Source: Chthonomonas calidirosea T49
GTDB lineage: Bacteria; Armatimonadota; Chthonomonadetes; Chthonomonadales; Chthonomonadaceae
Direction: 5' to 3'
Length of the DNA: 64,000 nucleotides
NCBI RefSeq assembly: GCF_000427095.1
Contig: NC_021487.1
Location: forward strand, 932,266 to 996,265
The position numbers and the translations under genes are program-made. Of the stretch, positions 1-8,922 are shown one piece after another. The first letter of the stretch is position 1, and each line of letters begins with the position of its first letter. The notes under the pieces were generated by a model. That model was given only the letters and a program-made list of their open reading frames with translations, had not been told where the DNA came from and did no database searches.

Positions 1-7
1 CTTCTTG

Positions 8-468
8 CTACTTGCCTCGGACATAACGCTTCCCCAAATAGCGCAGATAACCGACAGCTAAAACTCCCAACGGGACCTCCAGCACTTGCACCAACCGTAA
101 TGCCCGTATCAGGCTCTGCAACCAATCCGCCTCCTCTCCATTGGCTAGAGTATTGATGTGCGGGTTCGATGGGAGATAGACGATCGGGATTGATTGACCT
201 ACTGCTGGAGAGGCCATTGCGCCCAAAGGGCTCTCACCAGTATATTCGGAACCGTTCACTTGAAACACATAGTGCACCCAATCCCCTGAATGTTGCGTCC
301 ACTCCACCTGGGTCACTTGCCCCTGCACCCGTACGCCGTGCTGTAGGACTTGGTTGACCTCTTCTAAACGATGACTGTCGCGTTGTATTCGAATTGCATC
401 ATGCCTAAAGCTAGTACTAACGCTACAACAAGAACTATCACCACCCGGTTGATATCTCTTTGCTTCAT
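8..468 (-). pseudogene. DUF3592-like membrane protein, apparently frameshifted
   Basis: Two frames on the minus strand together look like one small membrane protein. The first starts at an ATG at 468-466 behind a GGGGCG-type ribosome site and encodes a hydrophobic helix (VVIVLVVALVLALG), ending at a TAG at 366-364. The second frame carries HRLEEVNQVLQHGVRVQGQV and then a beta-rich part with YLPSNPHINTL, which resembles the DUF3592 layout of a membrane helix followed by an R-G-x-x-x-x-G strand and a Y-x-P-x-N-P motif. A -1 shift near 373 joins them. The downstream part is also open from a GTG at 328 (106 residues), so an independent short gene is possible. The function of the family is unknown. 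Not certain: the frame break could be a sequencing error. Confidence 0.5.
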
Positions 469-486
469 CGAAAAACGCCCCTTTCT

Positions 487-1128
487 CTAAATCAGACTCT
501 CTTTCTCAAAATCCGATCCTTCGTCAGCGAGTGGAACCGCATTAGCCGCTGGGGTGCTTTGGGTTGCTTCCGGCTTTGCTGCCTCTTGAGAGCTCGCATC
601 TAAGCAGTTCCGAACCCTTTCCGGCAAACAAGATAAGACAAACGCAATGATCTCTTCACGGTTGGGGTCTATCGGCCAAATGCAAGTGAACTCGGTGCCG
701 TCTGGTCCGTAGATAAGAAAGGTGTCTGGGATGGGCATTACCCCTCCGCCGGTTGTATAGCGGGTCACCGTTTGAACGGCCACCCGTGATACCTCGGCAT
801 AGGGGAGACGCCGCTTTTTGAGACCATTAAACACCACGATCCCGTCGGTATGAAAGCAACGGTAGCCCACCATTCTAGGCCAAGCGAACGCTAAAAGGAA
901 CAGCAGTATCCCGAACGTTTTGATCCGGGCATAGAGCATATTCGGCTCGAAAAAGCTTATTACGTTGACAAACCCAAACAGAAGAAAGATACAGCCGAGA
1001 AAGGCCCACAAGATCACTACGCCAACGGTTCCACAACCAAAGCTAAGCGTACGCCAGTCGCGCAGCACATAAGGCGGATGAAACGGCTCGGTATCGTTCC
1101 TGAGAATAGATTTGTTTTGGGTCTGCAT
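487..1128 (-). CDS. Hypothetical membrane protein with PH-like domain
   Basis: This 213-residue protein is not assigned to a named family. Two hydrophobic segments lie at about residues 33-58 and 68-86, followed by a short beta-rich part (residues about 90-155) that looks like the small PH-like fold seen after paired membrane helices in many bacterial proteins of unknown role. The last 45 residues are polar and low in complexity, probably disordered. It lies on the same strand as its neighbours on both sides; an RHS fragment sits just upstream of it. The role is unknown. An immunity or accessory protein linked to the RHS relic is possible but nothing in the sequence proves it. Confidence 0.6.
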   Translation of the reverse strand: MQTQNKSILRNDTEPFHPPYVLRDWRTLSFGCGTVGVVILWAFLGCIFLLFGFVNVISFFEPNMLYARIKTFGILLFLLAFAWPRMVGYRCFHTDGIVVFNGLKKRRLPYAEVSRVAVQTVTRYTTGGGVMPIPDTFLIYGPDGTEFTCIWPIDPNREEIIAFVLSCLPERVRNCLDASSQEAAKPEATQSTPAANAVPLADEGSDFEKESLI

Positions 1129-1140
1129 GTACCTATTTTA

Positions 1141-1349
1141 CCTCGCTTAAGGCTCCACTTGGACAAATGTGTTTGCTCACCCACTTGCCGAAGACGTATC
1201 CTATCGGATCTCAGGTTAAGAACCTACCAGCAGCCACATCGTAGTACCGAAAACCTCGCAAGCTTAACCCCCTCTCCCAATCCGTTTAGGAACCTATCAG
1301 CCCGCCATAGCCGCCGTACGCACGAAGCGCATCGCTGTAACTCGTTATA
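1141..1349 (-). pseudogene. RHS repeat-associated core fragment (relic)
   Basis: Read on the minus strand in one frame, this stretch gives SDALRAYGGYGGL, a stop, TDWERGLSLRGFRYYDV, AAGRFLT, a TGA, then DPIGYVFGKW. The order G-x-R-Y-Y-D, G-R-F-L, D-P-I-G-Y is the hallmark of the RHS/YD-repeat core C-terminus, where the DPIGY block normally directly follows. Two in-frame stops and no upstream repeats mean that only a relic remains. RHS proteins are large secreted or surface polymorphic toxins whose C-terminal tips vary, so the surrounding small genes may be leftovers of tips and immunity genes. That last point is inference. Confidence 0.7.
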
Positions 1350-1365
1350 GACCAAATCCCAAAAA

Positions 1366-2742
1366 CTATTTCTTCTCCTCTAGCTTCTGTTCCTTCTCCT
1401 CCGCCTCACCGCTCTGAAACGGCTCTGCCTGAGACTCCTCAGCCAAACTAGCACCCCGTAACAGCTCCTCACCCCCAAACCCCACAGGCCTTAACAGATC
1501 CAAGGGCGTCCCCTCCGCAGGGCGCAGGTACTCCTTTACCAAAAGGTGCCGCTGCTGTACGGCGCGCAATTGCCTGACACTGCTCGCTGCTAACTCCTTC
1601 AACTCCTGACCCGTTTCACGTATCAAACAGTCCTCCGACACTATCCACCTCTTTAACCATCCCTCTCCGCGGGAGAGCCGCTCGAGCGCCTCCAAAGCCT
1701 CGGTGCACTCTGCAGCCACACAGAGTTCAAAAACTAATCGGCACAGAACCTGGGCTATCTGAGGTGTGTTAAAATAGTCTTCTTTCAGAAACTCTACCAA
1801 GGCAACGCGCTCCTCCTTGGTAAGCTCTACCGAGGAGGCTTGAAGCTTTTCTTGAAGACTGTGCTGTAACAAACCAACAACGATCTCTTTCCCTGTGGGG
1901 ACATACGAACGCTTGAACAAACGACATGCTTCCTGTATATTAAAAACCATATTTTCATGACCTCGCTCAGTAACCCACTTATAGCAGCTAATCAAGTAGT
2001 TCAGAGGGTAACAGAGTTTTCGGTTTAGATAGAGCCATAGGATGTGTCGAGACAGGTTGTCTTCCAATGGCAAGGCAACATAACAACAAACCCACAAGAC
2101 ACTTCCCGTCACAAGAAAAAAAAGCAGTGGCTCAAAAGACTCCTTGCCGTGAAAATCAAATGGAATGAGTATCAAGCTGAACCACATACACACTGTCCAG
2201 CACATTGCTAGCATCTGCACAATTACAAAGGATAGCAACCACCCCAAAGACATCCATTTCACCAGAGCGGGTGTCATGGTAAACAGCTTACCGGTGAGAC
2301 GTTTCAGGACGCTGTGTCTTTTCGGGTGCCCCTCTTGGGTAGGAGAAGAGGGTGCTTGCTTAGTCTCCACCGCGTCATAAGGCTCCTCTCTCCACCAGAA
2401 GGCTTCGTCCTGAAAGCCCACCCACTGGTACCACTGACCATCCCGGCCCACATAACGAAACAAAGGGAAGGTCGGCTTGCTAAGCGCTTCCTTTCTCTGT
2501 AAGGCTTCTCTTACGATATCTTCCCGAAAACGCCAGTAGACTTTGCATAAGTACTCAAAGATATAGCCACCACCTAGTCCATATAATACATAAGATAGTC
2601 TCTGAAATAGTCCATCTAGTATTATCAAGATCTTGTAGGAAACCTTTCGGATTTTCTCAGAGCGGGTCTTCTTAGGTAAGGTATCTTTTATGTCTTTGCT
2701 ATCCCATCCCATCTTCCTCACCTCGCTGTAGGGTCTAGACAT
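1366..2742 (-). CDS. Hypothetical membrane protein, 458 residues
   Basis: I do not recognise this protein. It starts with a polar, basic region, has a W-Y-Q-W-V-G-F patch near residue 105, then two hydrophobic segments (about residues 163-195 and 205-228) and a long, mostly helical soluble C-terminus of roughly 220 residues ending in a Glu/Lys-rich tail. The layout suggests an inner-membrane protein with a large cytoplasmic helical domain. The gene is followed on the same strand by the RHS relic. The start is the ATG at 2742 (MSRPYSEV); an alternative is the M at residue 11 (MGWDSK). No function can be proposed. Confidence 0.6.
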   Translation of the reverse strand: MSRPYSEVRKMGWDSKDIKDTLPKKTRSEKIRKVSYKILIILDGLFQRLSYVLYGLGGGYIFEYLCKVYWRFREDIVREALQRKEALSKPTFPLFRYVGRDGQWYQWVGFQDEAFWWREEPYDAVETKQAPSSPTQEGHPKRHSVLKRLTGKLFTMTPALVKWMSLGWLLSFVIVQMLAMCWTVCMWFSLILIPFDFHGKESFEPLLFFLVTGSVLWVCCYVALPLEDNLSRHILWLYLNRKLCYPLNYLISCYKWVTERGHENMVFNIQEACRLFKRSYVPTGKEIVVGLLQHSLQEKLQASSVELTKEERVALVEFLKEDYFNTPQIAQVLCRLVFELCVAAECTEALEALERLSRGEGWLKRWIVSEDCLIRETGQELKELAASSVRQLRAVQQRHLLVKEYLRPAEGTPLDLLRPVGFGGEELLRGASLAEESQAEPFQSGEAEEKEQKLEEKK

Positions 2743-3156
2743 TGATACACAGGCGATGATATCTTCCGTACCATTGCTTCATGCTCTCCCGCTCACTATC
2801 GCACGCCAGAAAGCGCATCGTTGAGCTCTTTCAACACGTAGGCCATCGCTTGGAGCCCCGTATCCGTTATGGATGGCAAGCCCGTTCTCTATCAGCCGCG
2901 GTGCATGCGCCTGCCCCCAAATCGCACATGATCTTGAAGAATAGCAGTCACAACCTATCCTTAAATAGACAGTTCTCCATCAACATATCCCTAGCAGGAA
3001 GCCTTTGTATAACGACATGATAGCAAAGCTGCACGGAGTTGTCAAGTGCTTCGCAAAAAAACTGTTTGGCGCAGGGAGTCCTACAAGAACAGCCTACGAC
3101 CGGCAGGAATTGAGGGGACTTTGCATGAAATTAGGGGGTAGTAGAACCTCTTTGGA
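2743..3156. other. Intergenic stretch without a convincing gene
   Basis: No complete gene is visible in this 414-base stretch. On the minus strand a short coding-like end (GLPSITDTGLQAMAYVLKEL, finishing in a double stop near 2810) has stops directly upstream and may be the tail of a lost gene. The right end must contain the promoter of the aldo/keto reductase at 3172, but no clear -35/-10 pair stands out. Confidence 0.4.
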
Positions 3157-3171
3157 GTGAGAAGTCAAAAC

Positions 3172-4179
3172 ATGAAGCTTAAGCGCCTTGGACGCACCGG
3201 CCTGAAAGTCTCTGAAATCTGTCTGGGCACCATGACCTTTGGAATGCAGGCCGATGAAGCCACGGCATTTGCCATTATGGACAAAGCCGCCGAGGCTGGC
3301 ATCAATTTTATAGATACCGCGGATGTCTACCCGGTGCCGGTGACCCCCGAGACAGTGGGACGCACCGAGGAGATCGTCGGGAAATGGCTTAAAAATCGGC
3401 GAGAGGATTTTATTCTCGCCACGAAATGCCGTGGTACCATGGGGCCTAGGCCCTGGGACGAGGGCCTCTCACGTAAACATATCCTGCAGGCCGTGGAGGC
3501 GAGCCTGAAACGGCTTCAAACCGACTATATTGACCTTTACCAGACGCACTCGCCCGATCCCGATACGCCCATTGATGAGACCCTCCGCGCTTTGGACGAC
3601 TTGGTGCATCAGGGAAAGGTACGCTATATTGGCTGCTCCAACTACCAGGCCTGGCAACTGGCAAAGGCTTTGTGGGTCAGCGATAAGTATGGCCTTGCCC
3701 GTTTCGATACCGTGCAGCCGCGATATAATCTGCTGTTCCGCCAGATCGAGTACGAGCTCCTGCCTCTTTGCCGAGAAGAGGAGATCGGCGTGATCACCTA
3801 TAACCCGTTGGCAGGGGGCTTCCTCACCGGCAAATATCGCCGTGACGCCCCTCCCGCAGCCGGATCGCGCTTCGATATCATGCAGGGCCGCTCCCCCCTC
3901 TACCATCAGCGCTACTGGCAAGAGGCGCAGTTTACGGCCGTGGAGACTTTGCGCGCCTTTTTTGAGCCGCGAGGTAAATCGCTGGCGCAAGTGGCCCTCG
4001 CGTGGGTGCTACATCAACCCGACGTCACCAGCGCCATCCTCGGCGCAACGCGCCCAGAACAGCTCGAAGAGACCCTCAAAGCCGTTCATCTGCAGCTGGA
4101 TCAAGAGGAGTTGGAAGTTTGCGACGCCGTGTGGTACAGTCTTCCACGCCCGCGCGACCCCTCCATCGCTGTGCGATAG
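3172..4179 (+). CDS. Aldo/keto reductase
   Basis: NAD(P)H-dependent oxidoreductase of the aldo/keto reductase superfamily, a cytoplasmic (alpha/beta)8 barrel that reduces aldehydes or ketones. Family features are present in order: GLKVSEICLGTMTFG near the N-terminus, the FIDTADVY motif with the catalytic Asp and Tyr (about residues 49-56), the catalytic Lys in ATK, the His in DLYQTHSP, and the GCSNY strand near residue 153. The ATG at 3172 (MKLKRLGRTGL) gives the usual N-terminus; a GTG at 3157 is in frame but adds residues not expected for the family. Length is about 335, normal for the YajO/AKR12-like groups. A second reductase of a different subgroup follows 70 bases downstream. The substrate cannot be read from the sequence. 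Confidence 0.9.
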   Translation: MKLKRLGRTGLKVSEICLGTMTFGMQADEATAFAIMDKAAEAGINFIDTADVYPVPVTPETVGRTEEIVGKWLKNRREDFILATKCRGTMGPRPWDEGLSRKHILQAVEASLKRLQTDYIDLYQTHSPDPDTPIDETLRALDDLVHQGKVRYIGCSNYQAWQLAKALWVSDKYGLARFDTVQPRYNLLFRQIEYELLPLCREEEIGVITYNPLAGGFLTGKYRRDAPPAAGSRFDIMQGRSPLYHQRYWQEAQFTAVETLRAFFEPRGKSLAQVALAWVLHQPDVTSAILGATRPEQLEETLKAVHLQLDQEELEVCDAVWYSLPRPRDPSIAVR

Positions 4180-4249
4180 ATTTCGGGTAAGCACGGACGT
4201 GTGTGCGTTCCCCCCAATATGCTGCAATCAGGAAAGGAAGTGAGAGAAG

Positions 4250-5206
4250 ATGACCTTTGCAATGCCGACACAGCCTTTTGGCCCAGATGGCGTGCACGTT
4301 TCTCGCATCGGGCTCGGATGCATGGGGCTTGCGGGCACATGGAACCCTAACGAGGTGGGGCCGGAACATATTCGGCGTGCCATCGCCGCCTTTGAAGCCG
4401 CCATCGAAAGCGGTATTACGTTTTTTGACCACGCCGACATCTATGGGGGCACCGCCTGCGAATCGATCTTTAAAGAGTGCCTGGCCGCCATCCCAGGCAT
4501 TCGAGAAAAGATTTTTATCGCCACCAAAGTTGGCATCCGCCCCGGCTACTACGAACACGACCCAGACTATATTCGCCAATCCATTCGTGGGTCGCTGCAA
4601 CGCTTGGGTGTTGATTATGTAGACCTCTACCAACTCCATCGTCCAGACCCACTCAGCCACCCTGCCGAGACGGCCAAGGTGTTGGAAGAGTTGGTGCGCG
4701 AGGGGCTAGTGCGCTATGTCGGCGTATCGAACTACTATCCTCATCAAACGCTCGCCCTCAAACGCTATCTCAATATCCCTCTTGTCTCCAACCAAATAGA
4801 GATCTCGCTCTTGCGCCTCGACCCCATCTACGAGGGGGCTGCCGGAGGAGGCGGCGATGGCGTGCTCGATCAGTGCGAGGAGCTGCAGATCACCCCCTTA
4901 GCCTATAGCCCCGTCGGCAGAGGCTGGCTCACCGGAAGGCGAGAGGTGCCCAACGATCACCCCCAGAAAGAGCGCATCGAAAGGATTCTTGCCGCCATGC
5001 GAGAGCTTAGCCCCAACTACGGCGGAGCAACTCCTGCGCAACTGGCCATCGCGTGGCTCTTGCGACATCCCGCAGGCATCCTACCGCTGGTCGGCTCCAA
5101 CAACCCCGACCATATCCGCGAGGCGGCCGGCGCAGCTCAAATTCAACTTACCCGCCAGGATTGGTATAAACTTTGGGTGGCCGCAAGGGGAGAACGCGTC
5201 CCCTAA
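4250..5206 (+). CDS. Aldo/keto reductase, YdhF-like
   Basis: Second aldo/keto reductase of 318 residues, clearly diverged from the upstream one. It carries SRIGLGCMGLAG, then FFDHADIYGG (catalytic Asp and Tyr), IATKVGIRPG (Lys) and DLYQLHRPDP (His), followed by a YVGVSNY strand. The F-D-H-A-D-I-Y-G form is typical of the YdhF-like oxidoreductases. A good ribosome site (AGGAAAGGAAG) stands before the ATG at 4250. It is probably co-transcribed with the reductase at 3172, and a perfect 12-bp stem-loop follows its stop. The substrate is unknown; a sugar or sugar-derived aldehyde is plausible given the secreted glycoside hydrolase next door, but that is only context. Confidence 0.9.
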   Translation: MTFAMPTQPFGPDGVHVSRIGLGCMGLAGTWNPNEVGPEHIRRAIAAFEAAIESGITFFDHADIYGGTACESIFKECLAAIPGIREKIFIATKVGIRPGYYEHDPDYIRQSIRGSLQRLGVDYVDLYQLHRPDPLSHPAETAKVLEELVREGLVRYVGVSNYYPHQTLALKRYLNIPLVSNQIEISLLRLDPIYEGAAGGGGDGVLDQCEELQITPLAYSPVGRGWLTGRREVPNDHPQKERIERILAAMRELSPNYGGATPAQLAIAWLLRHPAGILPLVGSNNPDHIREAAGAAQIQLTRQDWYKLWVAARGERVP

Positions 5207-5217
5207 AGCCCGCTTAG

Positions 5218-5250
5218 GGTTAGGCGTTCCTACACACTGAACGCCTAACC
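5218..5250 (+). terminator. Stem-loop after the reductase pair
   Basis: A perfect 12-bp inverted repeat (GGTTAGGCGTTC and its complement) encloses a 9-base loop just after the stop at 5206. No T-run follows, so it may act as a weak or Rho-assisted terminator or as an mRNA 3' stabiliser. Confidence 0.55.
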
Positions 5251-5301
5251 GACTATGAGGCAAACTTAATGATACGTAGCATTATAGGAGAGAACCGCAC
5301 G

Positions 5302-8300
5302 ATGAACCGATATCGCTTTCAGCACAAGGCCCGCTTCGTGGCCCTTCTGCTCTGCTTGCTGATCGGCATCCTCCCGGCCTGCCATGCCCAAATGGTAGAG
5401 GGAGAGGATATGGCCAACTTTCAACAGACCTTCAACGTTGTGCCCCATCAAAAGAATCGCTTTCTCTCTGTGGTTCTGCTGAAAATGGCAGGGGTCGACA
5501 ACGTGCTGACCCCAGACGAGCAGGCGACGTTTGTCGTACAGATTCAAAACCTTACCGATCAATCGCTTAACACCCTCTGTACCCCGGAGATCATCGGCTA
5601 CGGCACCTATGGCGTTCCTGGCGACATTTGGCTTCCCCATCTCTACCGGATCTCCAAAACCCTGCAAAAGCCGTTCACCCTAACCCTTGCCCCTAAAGCT
5701 TCCGCAACCTATACCCTACAGCCTGATATTCCGTCGCGCTTCGGCGGATACGCGCTCGTCCTTGACTTCGGCAACTACGGAAGGATCTTCGTCACCACCT
5801 GCATCCGCACCTTTGCCCACTCCTCCGAGCGCATTCAATATCCGCACTTTTGCCTGGATGCGGATATCCCCGCGACGGTCTTAAAACGCCTTGGCGTCCA
5901 CGCTGTGCGCTTCGGGGTCGGCTATAAACCGACCACGGACAAAGATTGGGATGAATGGTACAACAATGTGGCCCAACAGCTAAAAACCTTTCAGCAGAAC
6001 GACATCGCCGTGCTGTTCATGGCGGGCGGAGGCGCTCTTTACGGCCCTACGCAACCCCTGGGACGTCCCCGTCCCTGGTTGAATGACCAAGGGGTTATGC
6101 TCGATACGAAGTTCGATATCGCCTGGCTGCCCTCCTATGATGCCGATTTCCAAAAGTGGTGCTATCTCTTCGCCTCTCAATTCGGATGGCCCAAAGGCCC
6201 CATCAACGCCTTTTCGCTGTGGAATGAACCTTGGGAGGGGATATCCATCTCCGGCTGGGGCGCCGACATGCTGCGCTATCGCGATATCTACTGGCACATG
6301 GCGCAGGGAATACTGCAGGCACGAAAAGATGCCGGTGTGCAGGTGCTGGTCGGTGGGTGCGACTCCACCTCCAACGCTGTTGACAAGCTCTTCTGCGATG
6401 GCAAGGATACGTTCACTAACATCTTCGACTTCGTCAGCATTCACTATCAAGGGCTAGACTCCCACGCCACCGTGAAAGCTTGGGTGAACCACAAAGGCCC
6501 CTACGGCCGCGTGCGCATATGGGACACAGAGAGCTGGGTAGCCAACACCGACGATAGAGTGGCCGCCGTTGTGGCTGGCGACAGGGCGGCCGGTTACGAT
6601 CGCGCCATGGGCGTTTACCACGGCAATGTGTGCGAAGTACAAGATCAGTACATCAACACACCGGACGGCAAACGTCAATATGTGCCCAACGACGAGGTTT
6701 GGTCTACAGCGGCCGCCGTGAGCGCTGCAACTCACTTTATTGGAGAGCGTCCCTTTGAGCGCCTGCTCTTTCGGCCAGGCCTCCCTTGGGTGATGGTCTT
6801 TGGTGGTCGCCCGGACTCGGAGGGTCGCTCCGATCCCGAAGATGGCACTGTGGTAGTTGTGGGCGACCTCGGTGCCGAGTTTGGGGCCTACAATCTTCCA
6901 TTCTGGACGGCGCGAGGCTATGCCGAGCTCCAACACAAGGCACAGCTACGTGCCCAACTGGCCGCTCTGCCCCCCAACGCGCCTGCAGCAGAGCGCCAGA
7001 AGCTCATCACCGCTCTCCAAACCCCCGAACCGCTCTCAGGAGCAACGATGACCTTAGAGGTTGGCCCCTATAGCCTCTACGACTTCTATGGGAATCCCGT
7101 GCCACCTCAAAATGGACACATTGTTGTTCCCCTCGATGGGCGGGGCTTCTTCCTGAGAGGAAATGGGGAGAAAGGCTCTTTCGCCGCCCTTCTTCAGGCC
7201 ATTCAACACGCCGATATTCAAGGCTTCGAACCCATCGCAACCGTCGCGCACGATATGACCGCCCCTATCTCACAGCACCCGGTGATGCGCCTTGAACTCA
7301 CGAACCTGCTCAACCGCCCCATAACCGGCAGGCTCGAAGTCCATCTAGGACAGCTTCACATCGCAGCGCCGTCCACGCTCTCGTTCAACCCTAACCAAAC
7401 AAAAGAGGTAGACGTGCGGGTCATCGGTGGCACTCCCACGGCCGATAATACCTATCCTCTGCACCTGGTCTTCGATGCCGGAAAAGACGGAAAAACCGTT
7501 TGGGACGAGCCGATGCATGTCAACTACATCGCCTATCGCACCATCAAGGTGGACGGCGATCTGAGCGACTGGAAAGGCGTGCTGCCCCAGCCTCTTCAAA
7601 GCGACAACAGCAATGCAAGCTCGCTCACTGAGCAGGCCTGGTTTCCCTTTAAACCTCTCCCCCAAAACGTGAAAAAAGGCTTTGCTGTGGCCTACTTGGC
7701 CTACGATAAACACTATTTCTACTTTGCGGCCCGTATCGCCGATGACACCCCAGAGCCAGGTACCCTACGCTTTGCAACCCGCGACGACGATCCGTTCTTT
7801 TACCCCGAAGTCTGCTACTATCCTCAAAAAGATGCGTCCGGCAAGGTGAAACTCGTTCCTCTCCATTGGCCTAAAGGGGTGCGCCGGTACTCTTATCGCA
7901 AAGACCCCATCTTGCCGGCGGGAAACGCCCCCTACTTCGATAACGTCCAGATCGCCTTTAACGTGCTTCCGCAGTCTCTTAAGCCTTGGTACCCTTACCC
8001 CAAAGGCACCGAATTCGGCTTCACAACCTACAAAGATACCGACTACGAGTATGCCTTGAACAAAGTGGCTCCTCAGTACGGCGGCGGCACCGAGATATGG
8101 CGTCTGGAGTACCCAGGAATGCCCCATAAGCATTTCTATCCGCGCCAACCCAAATCGCCCTACGATGGCCCTGTAAAAAACGGGAAACTGGTGATCAAAC
8201 AGGTGGGCAACACGCGCATTGTGGAGTGTGCCATTCCCTGGTCGGAAATTCCTTGGGTCAAAAAGCGCATAGATGCAGGCGAGACCATCAAGTTCTCTTA

Positions 8301-8472
8301 CCGCGTTAACGACGGCGGAAACCCTGGCTGCATGGAGCTCTCGCGCCTTCGAAGTGTGGCCCGCATTAACGGCTCCTTCCACGTGGACTGGGTAGAGCAT
8401 TGGGCGAACGCACTGGAGTTTGGCTGCCAGCCCGCCCCTAAAAAGGCAACACCGCCCGGTGCGCGGCCTTGA
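5302..8472 (+). CDS. Secreted clan-A-like glycoside hydrolase with CBM9-like C-terminus
   Basis: Large secreted protein of about 1056 residues. The N-terminus (MNRYRFQHKARF, then a run of Leu/Val/Ile ending in ACHAQ) is a signal peptide; a lipobox reading of LPAC is possible but less likely. The central part looks like a TIM-barrel glycosidase of clan GH-A: SLWNEPWEG near residue 309 supplies the Asn-Glu pair typical of the acid/base, and RIWDTESW near residue 408 fits the nucleophile. The last 300 residues open with VDGDLSDWKG, the usual start of a CBM9-like carbohydrate-binding domain. The ATG at 5302 is preceded by GGAG and gives the signal peptide directly; an upstream ATG at 5269 is less fitting. 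It likely degrades plant or microbial polysaccharide outside the cytoplasm. The exact GH family is not resolved here. Confidence 0.75.
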   Translation: MNRYRFQHKARFVALLLCLLIGILPACHAQMVEGEDMANFQQTFNVVPHQKNRFLSVVLLKMAGVDNVLTPDEQATFVVQIQNLTDQSLNTLCTPEIIGYGTYGVPGDIWLPHLYRISKTLQKPFTLTLAPKASATYTLQPDIPSRFGGYALVLDFGNYGRIFVTTCIRTFAHSSERIQYPHFCLDADIPATVLKRLGVHAVRFGVGYKPTTDKDWDEWYNNVAQQLKTFQQNDIAVLFMAGGGALYGPTQPLGRPRPWLNDQGVMLDTKFDIAWLPSYDADFQKWCYLFASQFGWPKGPINAFSLWNEPWEGISISGWGADMLRYRDIYWHMAQGILQARKDAGVQVLVGGCDSTSNAVDKLFCDGKDTFTNIFDFVSIHYQGLDSHATVKAWVNHKGPYGRVRIWDTESWVANTDDRVAAVVAGDRAAGYDRAMGVYHGNVCEVQDQYINTPDGKRQYVPNDEVWSTAAAVSAATHFIGERPFERLLFRPGLPWVMVFGGRPDSEGRSDPEDGTVVVVGDLGAEFGAYNLPFWTARGYAELQHKAQLRAQLAALPPNAPAAERQKLITALQTPEPLSGATMTLEVGPYSLYDFYGNPVPPQNGHIVVPLDGRGFFLRGNGEKGSFAALLQAIQHADIQGFEPIATVAHDMTAPISQHPVMRLELTNLLNRPITGRLEVHLGQLHIAAPSTLSFNPNQTKEVDVRVIGGTPTADNTYPLHLVFDAGKDGKTVWDEPMHVNYIAYRTIKVDGDLSDWKGVLPQPLQSDNSNASSLTEQAWFPFKPLPQNVKKGFAVAYLAYDKHYFYFAARIADDTPEPGTLRFATRDDDPFFYPEVCYYPQKDASGKVKLVPLHWPKGVRRYSYRKDPILPAGNAPYFDNVQIAFNVLPQSLKPWYPYPKGTEFGFTTYKDTDYEYALNKVAPQYGGGTEIWRLEYPGMPHKHFYPRQPKSPYDGPVKNGKLVIKQVGNTRIVECAIPWSEIPWVKKRIDAGETIKFSYRVNDGGNPGCMELSRLRSVARINGSFHVDWVEHWANALEFGCQPAPKKATPPGARP

Positions 8473-8502
8473 GTCCCGCGTGGTCGTCGGCGAGATAAGT
8501 CA

Positions 8503-8922
8503 AGGACTGAGGACTGAGGACTGAGGACTCAGGACTGAGGACGGAGGACTGAGGGATGAGAACTCAGTCCTCAGCACTCAGCACTGATGCATGGGAACTC
8601 AGTCCTCAGTCCTCAGCACTCAGCACTGCTGCATGGAACTCAGTCCTCAGCACTCAGCACTGATGCATGGAACTCAGTCCTCAGCACTCAGCACTGAGGC
8701 ATGAGGCATGGAAACTCAGTCCTCAGTCCTCAGCACTCAGCACTGAGGCATGAGGCATGGAAACTCAGTCCTCAGTCCTCAGCACTCAGCACTGATGCAT
8801 GGGAACTCAGTCCTCAGTCCTCAGCACTCAGCACTGATGCATGGAACTCAGTCCTCAGTCCTCATTACTCAGCACTGATGCATGGAACTCAGTCCTCAGT
8901 CCTCAGCACTCAGCACTGAGGG
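8503..8922. repeat. Left heptad-repeat tract (VNTR) at the island edge
   Basis: The tract is built from 7-base modules (TCAGTCC, TCAGCAC and variants). It starts with the modules in the GGACTGA orientation for about 60 bases, then switches to the TCAGTCC orientation, so its beginning can fold back on the rest. The second part is a tandem array of about eight units of 34, 41-42 or 49 bases, each opening with GATGCATGGAAC or GAGGCATG and differing mostly by whole 7-8-base modules. It runs into the last codons of the helicase gene, whose final residues PSVLSAED are encoded by repeat sequence. Similar tracts lie at 22954-23130 and 23559-23820. Confidence 0.9.

Noticed and set aside
8701-8919. A 72-residue frame rich in SVLSPQS-type repeats
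   Set aside because: It is a translation of the heptad repeat tract, with no ribosome site or other sign of a gene.
8503-8922. CRISPR-like look of the repeat tract
   Set aside because: The units have variable length, are built from short modules and contain no unique spacers; no cas genes are nearby.
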